Assembly: GCF_000621845.1 (NCBI RefSeq)
Contig: NZ_JHXF01000009.1
Location: forward strand, 62,001-126,000
Reading direction: 5' to 3'
Source: Ruminococcus flavefaciens MA2007
GTDB taxonomy: Bacteria > Bacillota > Clostridia > Oscillospirales > Ruminococcaceae
DNA length: 64,000 nt
Numbering within the stretch: the stretch's first letter is position 1; each line of letters begins with the position of its first letter. The notes beneath the pieces are model-generated. The model ran no database searches, was not told the DNA's origin, and saw only the letters and a list, made by a program, of their open reading frames with translations. The translations under genes were made by a program, and so were the position numbers. This document shows, piece after piece, positions 8,484-16,525 of this stretch.

Positions 8484-8911
8484 TAAAGAAAATACTTGTT
8501 ATACACGGTCCTAACCTTAATCTGCTGGGAGAGCGCGAGCCCGGTGTTTACGGAAACGCAAACATCGACACTCTCAACAGCAACATAATCGACCGTGCAA
8601 AGGAACAGGGGCTGGAGTGCGAGATATTCCAGTCCAACCATGAGGGAGCTATCATCGACAAGCTTCACGCCGCAAGAAAGACATTCGACGGCGTTATCCT
8701 CAATGCAGGAGCTTACACACACTACAGCTACGCTATCCGCGACGCTATCGCAGCTATCAAGATACCCGTTATAGAAGTACATATCAGCAATGTTTTCGCA
8801 CGCGACGAATTCCGCTCCAATTCCGTTATCGCACCTGTATGCAAGGGCAGTATAAGCGGCTTTGGCTTCGGAAGCTACTACCTTGCAGTTCAGGCTCTTG
8901 CGGAGCTCTGA
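8480..8911 (+). CDS. aroQ: type II 3-dehydroquinate dehydratase
   Basis: A 143-residue enzyme that removes water from 3-dehydroquinate in the shikimate pathway. GPNLNLLGEREPGVYG near the N-terminus carries the catalytic Tyr; NHEGAIIDKLH, LNAGAYTHYSYAIRDAI and EVHISNVFARDEFR are the expected active-site segments; the sequence is full length. Its ATG overlaps the preceding TGA (ATGA), suggesting translational coupling with the YqeG-type phosphatase. Confidence 0.96.
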   Translation: MIKKILVIHGPNLNLLGEREPGVYGNANIDTLNSNIIDRAKEQGLECEIFQSNHEGAIIDKLHAARKTFDGVILNAGAYTHYSYAIRDAIAAIKIPVIEVHISNVFARDEFRSNSVIAPVCKGSISGFGFGSYYLAVQALAEL

Positions 8912-8921
8912 GAGGTGAGAA

Positions 8922-9986
8922 ATGACCAGATTTGAAAAGCTTTTTGAGGTGTTTGAGGGAGCTGACTGCGTACTCATAACATCTGACATAAACCGCAGAT
9001 ATTTCACAGGCATGAAGTCCTCAGCTGGAGTAGTTCTTGCTTTTCCCGAAAAGGCGTATCTGCTCATTGATTTCCGCTATATCGAAAAGGCGAGAGCTAC
9101 AGTAAAGGACGCCGAGGTAATCGAGATGAAGAAGCTCTATCCACAGCTTATGGAGCTTTTGAAAAATCACGGCGCAAAGACTATCGCTATCGAGTCCGAG
9201 ACAATGACTGTCAAGGAACTCCACGCCTATGAGCATTTCTTCACGGAGTTTGAGTTTATTCAGAATGAATCCCTGAGCAATGCAATAGCAGCACTCAGAA
9301 TGACCAAGGACGCTGAGGAGATAGAGTGTATCAGAAAGGCTCAGGCAATTGCCGAGAAAGCCTTTGACGAGCTCTTAGGCTTCATCAAGGTCGGCGTTAC
9401 CGAGCGTGAGATAGCTCTGGAGCTGAACCGTCTGTTGTACGCTTACGGCGCAGAGGACCTGTCCTTTGACACCATTGTTCTCGCAGGAGCAAACACTTCC
9501 ATGCCTCATGGAGTGCCTTCGGACAAAAAGGTTGAGAGCGGCGAGTTCGTGCTCATGGACTTCGGTGCTGTGTATAACGGATACCACAGCGATATGACAA
9601 GAACTGTCTGCGTTGGCGAGCCCGATGACGAGATGAAAAAGGTCTATGAAATCGTCCTTAATGCTCAGCTTGAAGGCATTGAAGCTGCTAAGGCAGGCAT
9701 AATGGGCAGCGACCTTGACAAGGTATCCCGTGATATCATCGAGCAGGCAGGCTATGGAAGCTGCTTCGGACATTCTCTTGGTCATGGAGTTGGCATGGAG
9801 ATACACGAAAAGCCCAATGCTTCGCCGAATTACAAGCTGCCTCTCAATGAGGGAGCAGTAGTTACCGTAGAGCCCGGTATCTATATCGCAGGCAAGTTTG
9901 GTGTGAGAATAGAAGATTTTGTCATTTTGACTGAAAACGGCTGTGAAAACTTGACAAAAACGGCAAAAACTCTCATATCTTTATAA
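8922..9986 (+). CDS. M24 family Xaa-Pro aminopeptidase
   Basis: A 354-residue metallopeptidase with the creatinase-like N-terminal domain (residues 1-125) and the pita-bread catalytic domain. Metal ligands are visible: DFGAVYNGYHSDMTRT (two Asp), GHSLGHGVGMEIHE (His), VEPGIY (Glu) and RIEDFVI (Glu). It would cleave N-terminal residues preceding proline in peptides. GAGGTGA at 8912-8918 sets the ATG at 8922. The aroQ-M24 peptidase-efp order is common in Firmicutes. Confidence 0.93.
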   Translation: MTRFEKLFEVFEGADCVLITSDINRRYFTGMKSSAGVVLAFPEKAYLLIDFRYIEKARATVKDAEVIEMKKLYPQLMELLKNHGAKTIAIESETMTVKELHAYEHFFTEFEFIQNESLSNAIAALRMTKDAEEIECIRKAQAIAEKAFDELLGFIKVGVTEREIALELNRLLYAYGAEDLSFDTIVLAGANTSMPHGVPSDKKVESGEFVLMDFGAVYNGYHSDMTRTVCVGEPDDEMKKVYEIVLNAQLEGIEAAKAGIMGSDLDKVSRDIIEQAGYGSCFGHSLGHGVGMEIHEKPNASPNYKLPLNEGAVVTVEPGIYIAGKFGVRIEDFVILTENGCENLTKTAKTLISL

Positions 9987-10003
9987 TAATATCACATTAG
10001 GTA

Positions 10004-10032
10004 TTGCAAAAATCCCGAAAATGTGATAAAAT
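10004..10032 (+). promoter_or_regulatory. sigma-A promoter for efp
   Basis: TTGCAA at 10004-10009, 17-base spacer, TAAAAT at 10027-10032, about 40 bases before the efp start codon. It implies that efp can be transcribed separately from the M24 peptidase gene. Confidence 0.7.
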
Positions 10033-10072
10033 AAAGTATCATATTAATTTGAAAAATACGGAGGTATTTATA

Positions 10073-10630
10073 ATGATTTCAGCAGGAGATTTCAGAAACG
10101 GCGTTACCTTTGAGCTTGACGGACAGGTAGTTCAGGTCATCGAATTCCAGCACGTTAAGCCTGGTAAGGGTGCTGCTTTTGTAAGAACAAAATATAAGAA
10201 CGTTATCACAGGTTCAGTTGTTGAAACTTCTTTCAACCCAACAGCTAAGTTCCCTACAGCTTACGTTGAGAGAAAGGATATGCAGTACAGCTACAACGAC
10301 GGCGACCTTTACTACTTCATGGACCTTGAGACATATGAGCAGGTTCCGATCAGCGCTTCTATCCTCGGCGACAGCTTCAAGTTCGTTAAGGAAGAGATGA
10401 TCTGTAAGATCCTTTCATACAAGGGCAACGTATTCGGCGTTGAGCCGCCTAACTTCGTAGAGCTCAAGGTTACACAGACTGATCCGGGCTTCAAGGGCGA
10501 TACAGCTACAAACGCTACAAAGCCTGCTACACTTGAGACAGGTGCAGAGATCAAGGTTCCTCTCTTTATCGACGAGGGCGAGATCATTCAGGTTGATACA
10601 AGAACAGGCGAGTATATGTCAAGAGCATAA
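10073..10630 (+). CDS. efp: elongation factor P
   Basis: A 185-residue protein that relieves ribosome stalling at proline runs. It begins [17 protein letters not shown], with [15 protein letters not shown] carrying the Lys (in the KPGKG loop) that is modified in some bacteria, and ends GEYMSRA. A longer in-frame reading back to 10004 would place the start inside the promoter; ATG 10073 has GGAGGT at 10060-10065 and gives the standard N-terminus. It is followed within 50 bases by the CD1247-like gene. Confidence 0.97.
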   Translation: MISAGDFRNGVTFELDGQVVQVIEFQHVKPGKGAAFVRTKYKNVITGSVVETSFNPTAKFPTAYVERKDMQYSYNDGDLYYFMDLETYEQVPISASILGDSFKFVKEEMICKILSYKGNVFGVEPPNFVELKVTQTDPGFKGDTATNATKPATLETGAEIKVPLFIDEGEIIQVDTRTGEYMSRA

Positions 10631-10678
10631 GCTCGGAAATATACTTTCTATACTATAATTCGAGAGGAGGAGCTTGCT

Positions 10679-11161
10679 ATGAAGCTTACCGAGAAAATGT
10701 CATATTTACAGGGACTTATCGACGGTCTTGAGATCGATTCTTCCACTAAGGAGGGAAAGGCTCTTATGCAGATGTCCGAGGTAATGTCAGAGCTGGTACT
10801 CTACGTTGAGGACCTTCAGTCACAGGTGGACGAGCTCACAGAGCTCTGCGATATCCTTGATGAGGATCTTGGCGCAGTTGAGGACGATTTCTATGATGAC
10901 GACTATGACTGCGACGACTGCGATGAGTGCGACGAAGATGATGATTGGGACGATGACGACGAATTCGACTTCGACGATGATGACGATGAGCTTTATGAGA
11001 TCACATGTCCTACCTGCGGAGATACTATTCTCCTTGACGAGGGCATGATCGAAGAGGGCTCCATGAACTGCCCTAACTGTGATGAGCTCCTTGAGTTTGA
11101 TTACGACGATCTTACTATCGAGGACTTCGAGGACAAGGCAGAAGAGCCTGAAAAGAAGTAA
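10679..11161 (+). CDS. CD1247 N-terminal-domain-like acidic zinc-ribbon protein
   Basis: A 160-residue protein of unknown role. Residues 1-62 are a predicted helical/coiled-coil region (KMSYLQGLIDGL, VLYVEDLQSQVDELTEL). Residues about 68-105 are extremely acidic, with long Asp runs and three cysteines. Residues 107-130 form a CPTCG...CPNCD zinc-ribbon-like pair. The domain order matches proteins labelled CD1247 N-terminal-domain proteins in Clostridia, usually next to efp. A GAGGAGG binding site precedes ATG 10679. The acidic stretch may be a disordered ligand or metal-binding tail; this is inference. Confidence 0.75.
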   Translation: MKLTEKMSYLQGLIDGLEIDSSTKEGKALMQMSEVMSELVLYVEDLQSQVDELTELCDILDEDLGAVEDDFYDDDYDCDDCDECDEDDDWDDDDEFDFDDDDDELYEITCPTCGDTILLDEGMIEEGSMNCPNCDELLEFDYDDLTIEDFEDKAEEPEKK

Positions 11162-11176
11162 TAATCAAAAGCACAT

Positions 11177-11213
11177 AGCTGCGGAATGGTATCAACTGTT
11201 CCGCAGCTTTTTT
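11177..11213 (+). terminator. strong rho-independent terminator
   Basis: AGCTGCGGAA (11177-11186) pairs perfectly with TTCCGCAGCT (11199-11208) and is followed by a T run to 11213. It ends the efp unit. Confidence 0.92.
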
Positions 11214-11534
11214 ATATTCATGTGATTTCACAAATACTGATATGCTGCTTTTCTGCTAAAGTATTGATATAAAAATATATATGTAACAATGTCAATATTC
11301 CGAACATAATAAAAAAATCATGTTATAAATTATTTATATTGCGCTATTATATTCGTTTTGTCCACCTAATCCGCATTTATTCGGTTGCGATTTTTTGAAC
11401 AAAATGTTAGAATTAATTAAAATTGGAGTAATAATATACGTTTATAATGACGTATCGGAGAAAAACTTTTTTGTCATTGTGTACAAAATAGTATTAATGA
11501 AAAGTGGGATATTAAAATTGAAGGAGGAATTCTC
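11214..11534 (+). promoter_or_regulatory. AT-rich upstream region of the GH43 gene with a candidate promoter
   Basis: No gene is visible in these 320 bases. A promoter-like TTGAAC (11395-11400), 17-base spacer, TAAAAT (11418-11423) lies about 110 bases before the GH43 start, giving a long leader. AAGGAGGA at 11520-11527 is the ribosome binding site. No clear operator was found. Confidence 0.55.
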
Positions 11535-14500
11535 ATGAAACAATTAAAACTCAGGAGAGCTGCCGCATCTGTTCTTGTAGCAGCAGCTGTTGCTCTGCCG
11601 TCGATAACGGCTTCGTCAAGCCTTATCAGCACCCCTGTATCGGCAGCGTCCACAATTAACAACCCTATCATATGGGCAGATGTACCCGATGATGACATCA
11701 TCAGAGTCGGTGACACTTATTATATGGTCAGCACGACCATGTTCTTCAGCCCGGGTGCTCCTATTATGAAGTCAAAGGATCTGGCTAACTGGGAGATATG
11801 CAACTACGTCTTCGATACTTACGCTAACGGCGATGTGCAGAACCTGAAGAACGGCAAGCACGACTACTCTCACGGACAGTGGGCTACAAGCCTTCGCTAC
11901 AATGAGAAGAAGGGCAAGTACTATGCTTTCTTCGGAAGCTACGGCTCAAACAAGTCATACATATGCTCTACTGATGATATAGAAAACGGCGAGTGGTCAC
12001 GAGTTGAGCTCAACGGTATGTACCACGATGCTTCGATTCTCTTTGATGACGACGGAAGAAATTACCTCGTTTCAGGCGCAGGCGGCACTTGCAGCATCAA
12101 GGAGTTCAACTCGGAGATGACAGGCTGGAAGTCCGGCGGACTTGAAAAGCAGCTCTTCAAGACCAATTTCAACAACCTTGCAGGTGAGGGCTGGCATATC
12201 CAGAAGATAAACGGCTATTATTATATATTCGGTATCGCATGGCCGTCAGGTCACGGCAGACTTGAGTTCGTATACCGTTCAAAGAGCCTTACAGGAAACT
12301 GGGAGAGCAAGACTATTCTTGACTCAGGACTTGGCTCATACGGAAGCGGCTGCGCTCAGGGCGGTATCGTTGATACTCCTGACGGCAAGTGGTACGGACT
12401 TCTTTTCCAGGACCACGGCGCAGTGGGACGTATCCCTGTCCTTGTTCCCGTAAACTGGCAGAATGACTGGCCGATGATGGGCGTAAACGGCAAGGCGCCT
12501 CTCACTCTTGACCTCGGTACAACAAAGGGTACTGATGTGGCAGGCGACGACAGCTTTGACTACACCACAAACGACCTCGCTCTTGAGTGGTCTTGGAACC
12601 ATAACCCAGATAACAGCGCATGGTCTGTTACTGAGCGTCCCGGCTGGCTCCGTCTTAAAAACAAGAATATGGCGTCACATCTGCTCAATGCAAGAAATAC
12701 CCTCACAATGCGTACAGAGGGACCTGCCTGCAGCAGCTATATCAAGCTTGACGCTTCAAATATGAAGCCAGGAGACTACGCAGGTCTTTCGGCATTCCAG
12801 CTGAAATACGGCTGTATCGGTGTCCGCGTTGACGACAGCGGCAATAAGAAGGTCTATATGTCTGTTAATACCGGCAGCGATGTTCCGACGAGCTCCAACA
12901 AGATAGTTGCAGAGCAGAATATGAACGGCAACGAGGTTTACCTCAAGGTCGACTTCAAGTTCGCTAACGTTAATTCTGACGGCAGCTCCTCAAACAACAT
13001 AGACAAGGCTAATTTCTATTATTCATACGACGGTCAGAACTGGAACAAGCTTGGTCAGGAGCTCTCAATGTCCTACGACCTTAAGCTCTTCACAGGCTAC
13101 CGCAGCGGTATCTACAGCTATCCTACAAAGTCCACAGGCGGATATGCTGATATCGACTTCTTTGAGTATGACCGTCAGACATGGAACGGCTGTAACGGCA
13201 GCAAGGTCCTCAGCGGCACTCCCGTTATCATCGAGCCCGACGAGAACGGCTACTACTTCCATAATACATTCGAGAGCGGCACAGAATCATGGACGGGCAG
13301 AGGCTCTGCAAGCGTTGCTGTGGATAAGACAGAGGCTTACGACGGCTCGGGCTCTCTTGCTTGTACAGGCAGAAATGCAAGCTGGAACGGCGCTTCAAAG
13401 TCACTTTCCTCCAGCGTATTCAAGGCAGGCGAGGAGTACAGCTTCAGCACTGTTGTAAAGTACACAGAAGGACCTGCTTCTCAGAAGTTCTACCTCACTC
13501 TCCAGTATGAAGCAAACGGCGATGTAAACTACGACAAGATAGCTACAGTTGACGAGCTGCCAAAGGGCGAGTGGGTTCAGCTGGCAAATACAAACTATAA
13601 AATACCTGAGGGTGCTTCTAATTTACAGATGTACGTTGAGACAGATTCCGACGATTACAGCTTCTATGTTGACGAGGCTGTAGGCGGTGTTGCAGGAACT
13701 GTAGTAGACGGACCAAAGGCAGTAAGCGTTATCCTCGGTGATGTAAACGGCGACGAAGTTATCAACAGCTTCGATATCGTTGCTGCAAGAAAAGGCTTGC
13801 TCTCGGAGAAGTTCGCTGATGACAGAGCTAAGAGAGCAGCTGACGTTGACAAGAACGGCAAGGTAGAGATGAGTGATCTGGTTCAGATTCAGAGCTTTGT
13901 ACTGGGCAAGATCTCGGAGTTCGGCAAGTCCGACTCCCAAAGTGCCAGTAGCGGCGGACAAGTAGAAGAACAGACTGCGTCTACAAAGTATACAATGGCT
14001 GAGTACACCAAGCTTGTGGAGCCAAAGGTCGCAAACAAGGAGCCTGATTCCGCACGTCAGGAAAAGGGCGGAGTTCAGTACGGCACAGTAAAGAGCGACA
14101 AGTATTTTTCAACTACCTGCAACCGCGAGAAGCCTTTCAATATCCTGCTTCCTGCAAACTATGATCCGAATAAGAAGTATCCTGTAATGTACATCATGCA
14201 CGGCTACTATGAAAATCAGGACAGAATGATAATCAAGGGCAACGGTACTATGTACACACGCCAGATAATCGGCAATGCTATCGCTGAGGGCGAGGCAGAG
14301 GAAATGATATGCGTATTCCCGTATATCTATTCAAGTGCAACACAGAAGGACTGCTCAGGTATGGACGACAATAATAACCGTGCATACGACAACTTCATCA
14401 ATGACCTCACAAAGGACCTCATGCCCTACATCGAGAAGAATTACAGCGTAAAGACAGGCAGAGACAATACTGCTATCACAGGCTTCTCAATGGGCGGACG

Positions 14501-14798
14501 CGAGTCTCTCCTTATCGGCATGAAGCGCCCCGACCTCTTCGGATATATCGGAGCTATCTGCCCTGCACCCGGTGTAACAGGCGATTTCAAGTGGAAGAGC
14601 GGCGAAGAGCCTCATCTTCTGTTCATGACAGCAGGAAGCAATGACGAGGTCGTTTATACAACACCTAACGGCTATCACGACAGCTTTACAAAGAACGGTG
14701 TTCCTCACATCTGGCACTACGTAAACGGCGGTTATCACGGTGATAACTCTATCCATGCTCATATTTATAACTTTGTGCGTGCGGCTTTCAAGGCATAA
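11535..14798 (+). CDS. secreted GH43-CBM22-dockerin-CE1 enzyme
   Basis: A 1087-residue cellulosomal enzyme. A signal peptide covers residues 1-37. GH43 five-blade propeller: WADVPDDDIIRVGDTYYM near residue 47 (base Asp), YHDAS at 163-167 (modulating Asp165) and GEGWH at 217-221 (acid Glu218); a beta-sandwich follows to about 550. Residues about 565-720 resemble CBM22 (xylan binding). A type I dockerin lies at about 735-800 (GDVNGDEVINSFD, then DVDKNGKVEMSDL). Residues about 830-1087 are a CE1/esterase-D domain with GFSMGG nucleophile Ser985 and a late His in GGYHGD. It probably removes arabinose or xylose side groups and acyl esters from xylan. An internal dockerin between two catalytic halves is a known Ruminococcus pattern. 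Confidence 0.9.
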   Translation: MKQLKLRRAAASVLVAAAVALPSITASSSLISTPVSAASTINNPIIWADVPDDDIIRVGDTYYMVSTTMFFSPGAPIMKSKDLANWEICNYVFDTYANGDVQNLKNGKHDYSHGQWATSLRYNEKKGKYYAFFGSYGSNKSYICSTDDIENGEWSRVELNGMYHDASILFDDDGRNYLVSGAGGTCSIKEFNSEMTGWKSGGLEKQLFKTNFNNLAGEGWHIQKINGYYYIFGIAWPSGHGRLEFVYRSKSLTGNWESKTILDSGLGSYGSGCAQGGIVDTPDGKWYGLLFQDHGAVGRIPVLVPVNWQNDWPMMGVNGKAPLTLDLGTTKGTDVAGDDSFDYTTNDLALEWSWNHNPDNSAWSVTERPGWLRLKNKNMASHLLNARNTLTMRTEGPACSSYIKLDASNMKPGDYAGLSAFQLKYGCIGVRVDDSGNKKVYMSVNTGSDVPTSSNKIVAEQNMNGNEVYLKVDFKFANVNSDGSSSNNIDKANFYYSYDGQNWNKLGQELSMSYDLKLFTGYRSGIYSYPTKSTGGYADIDFFEYDRQTWNGCNGSKVLSGTPVIIEPDENGYYFHNTFESGTESWTGRGSASVAVDKTEAYDGSGSLACTGRNASWNGASKSLSSSVFKAGEEYSFSTVVKYTEGPASQKFYLTLQYEANGDVNYDKIATVDELPKGEWVQLANTNYKIPEGASNLQMYVETDSDDYSFYVDEAVGGVAGTVVDGPKAVSVILGDVNGDEVINSFDIVAARKGLLSEKFADDRAKRAADVDKNGKVEMSDLVQIQSFVLGKISEFGKSDSQSASSGGQVEEQTASTKYTMAEYTKLVEPKVANKEPDSARQEKGGVQYGTVKSDKYFSTTCNREKPFNILLPANYDPNKKYPVMYIMHGYYENQDRMIIKGNGTMYTRQIIGNAIAEGEAEEMICVFPYIYSSATQKDCSGMDDNNNRAYDNFINDLTKDLMPYIEKNYSVKTGRDNTAITGFSMGGRESLLIGMKRPDLFGYIGAICPAPGVTGDFKWKSGEEPHLLFMTAGSNDEVVYTTPNGYHDSFTKNGVPHIWHYVNGGYHGDNSIHAHIYNFVRAAFKA

Positions 14799-14838
14799 TT
14801 GAATACTTACCATACATTTTAACTTCCTCAAAGAAAAG

Positions 14839-14870
14839 CACCGCAGCAATAGCTTAGCTGCGGTGTTTTT
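14839..14870. terminator. bidirectional terminator between convergent genes
   Basis: CACCGCAGC (14839-14847) pairs with GCTGCGGTG (14857-14865). A T run follows on the + strand and an A-rich stretch precedes it, so it can serve both the GH43-CE1 gene and the convergent dockerin gene. Confidence 0.88.
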
Positions 14871-14884
14871 CGTATCATTTATTC

Positions 14885-16135
14885 TTACTTTGCGAGGAAT
14901 TCCTCAAAGGTCTTTACTTTTTCCTTTGTTGTTGCTGTATAAGCATAGTAGGAAAGGATATTTGAGGCGTCAACTGCGTTTATCGTACCGTTTTTATCCA
15001 CGTCTCCGGCAAGCTTCTGAGCTTCGTTGAATCCGCCGTCCTTTTTGGTGGATACCATTGCATAATAGCTGAGTACAGCTGAGGCGTCAACTGCGTCTAT
15101 CTTGCTGTCGCTGTTTACATCTCCCAAGTTATAGCTCGGAGCGGTGTTGGTCTCGGCGAAGTCGTAGCTCTTTACGAGCCATCTGCCGTCTTCAGCAACA
15201 AGATTTATTCTGCCGTAGCCGTCCTTGTCGCTCTTTTCAGCGGTAGTTGCTGTAAATCCGTTTGCAGTAACATTTGAAACGGTCACGCCTTCGTTGATAT
15301 TAAAGCTGTATGCTCCTCTTGCACCAATAGCGGCGTAAACAACATCGTCTTTTTCAACGAAACGGTCTTCAGCCTGCTTTATTAGGCTGTCGCGCAGCTC
15401 ACCTGTGCATTGCTCGGTGATGTATTCCTTGAAAAGGTACATCGAGAAGCTCTGCATATTGTCGCTTGCTTTGCCGTATTTCTTGCCGTTGACTGTTATT
15501 GTATCCTTTGAATCAGCAGGAGCACCGTATGCGAGAGTTTCGAGTATGCTCTGCAGGTGGAACATTCTTACATATGCAGCGTCTGCAAGGTCTTCTGTGG
15601 ATTTATTGACAGTGAAGTAGCCGAATTCATAGTCGTTGATCTTCCATTTGCCGTCTTCGAGGGCAAATGCAGCTCTGCCGTAATCATTCATCTCGTCGCT
15701 TTTCTGAGTTACGGCTCTGAATGACTTATCAGTCTGATCTGTGATGACAACGCCGTTGTCCGTAAGAAATGTATAGAAGAAACGTCCCGAGCTTCTTTTG
15801 TAAAGAGCGCCGTTTTCTTCCTTCAGGCAGTTTGCGCAGCTTGCGATAAACATTTCCTTGAGGTCGCCTGTGCAGGTGTCGGTGATAAATGCCTTTACGC
15901 TTGCGATAGTCTTGAAGCGTGAATCCTCGACCTTGACGAAGTCGTTCAGAGTGCTGTCAGCGCCGTCGGTAAGACTGAGGATAGTATTCATATCCTTGAG
16001 CTTTGCAACAGCTGTTTCGCTCACGCTGCTTGCTGCTGTTGATGCGGCTGTTGTCGTATCAGCTGCAAAAACTGCTGCTGCAGGCATAGTCGCAAAAAGA
16101 GTAAGTGCTGTGAGACAAGAAATCATTTTTTTCAT
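14885..16135 (-). CDS. secreted dockerin protein with two IseA-like repeats (tentative)
   Basis: A 416-residue exported protein. The signal peptide is about residues 1-25 (LFATMPAAAVFAA). Two similar units of about 115 residues follow (around 60-175 and 205-325), each with a TGDL/TGEL...L..A turn, a G-A-LY or G-R-GAYSF segment and a final D-Y/G-R...LEDGKWKI or AEDGRWLVKSYDF strand; this pattern recalls IseA-type DL-endopeptidase inhibitor domains, but I could not confirm it. The C-terminus is a dockerin (GDVNSDSKIDAVDASAVLSY, then GDVDKNGTINAVDASNIL), a different dockerin group from the catalytic proteins nearby. ATG 16135 is preferred to ATG 16141 because AGAGG lies 8 bases before it. Confidence 0.75.
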   Translation of the reverse strand: MKKMISCLTALTLFATMPAAAVFAADTTTAASTAASSVSETAVAKLKDMNTILSLTDGADSTLNDFVKVEDSRFKTIASVKAFITDTCTGDLKEMFIASCANCLKEENGALYKRSSGRFFYTFLTDNGVVITDQTDKSFRAVTQKSDEMNDYGRAAFALEDGKWKINDYEFGYFTVNKSTEDLADAAYVRMFHLQSILETLAYGAPADSKDTITVNGKKYGKASDNMQSFSMYLFKEYITEQCTGELRDSLIKQAEDRFVEKDDVVYAAIGARGAYSFNINEGVTVSNVTANGFTATTAEKSDKDGYGRINLVAEDGRWLVKSYDFAETNTAPSYNLGDVNSDSKIDAVDASAVLSYYAMVSTKKDGGFNEAQKLAGDVDKNGTINAVDASNILSYYAYTATTKEKVKTFEEFLAK

Positions 16136-16141
16136 ACCCAT

Positions 16142-16440
16142 TACCTCTTATTTCTATATTTTTCCGTGTTTTAAACACAGATTATATTATAAGGGATATT
16201 TTTTAAAAATGCAAGGGAAATGAATAATTTTTTTCATTTATTTTAAATTGACGAAAAAGCAGTTCCTGTTTTAGTAAAAATAACGGAGTATAGGAGGAAA
16301 ATTTCCATGAAATGATAGGAAATTACCATAAAAATCATGATTTTTGTATTATAAATTGTGATGATATATTATAATAAAATTATGTTAAAATTAGTCTATC
16401 ATGCACAAATGAGGTGAATGATAGCAGGGGAATTAAAATT
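16142..16440. other. divergent AT-rich intergenic region
   Basis: No gene is seen. The left part must hold the promoter of the minus-strand dockerin gene. On the + strand TTGTAT (16344-16349), 17 bases, TATTAT (16367-16372) is a weak promoter candidate for the GH141-like gene. GAGGTGA immediately before ATG 16418 looks like a start but has no spacer. Confidence 0.4.
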
Positions 16441-16442
16441 GG

Positions 16443-16515
16443 CTTTTTCGGACTCAGCCTTAATAACAAGAAAACAGTCTTTTAGGCAAAGGCTGAGTTT
16501 GTTGAGCCGAAAAGG
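16443..16515 (+). promoter_or_regulatory. long hairpin overlapping the GH141-like gene's ribosome binding site
   Basis: ACTCAGCCTT (16452-16461) pairs perfectly with AAGGCTGAGT (16489-16498), and the outer TTTTCGG (16445-16451) pairs with CCGAAAA (16507-16513), leaving an 8-base bulge on the 3' side. The outer arm runs into AAAAGGAGG (16511-16519), the ribosome binding site for ATG 16526. Folding of the leader could therefore limit translation. Seen directly; the regulatory role is inference. Confidence 0.55.
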
Positions 16516-16525
16516 AGGAATACTT

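Noticed and set aside
10806..11048. Alternative + frame of 80 codons inside the acidic protein gene
   Set aside because: A repetitive Met/Thr-rich shadow of the Asp codons with no start signal.
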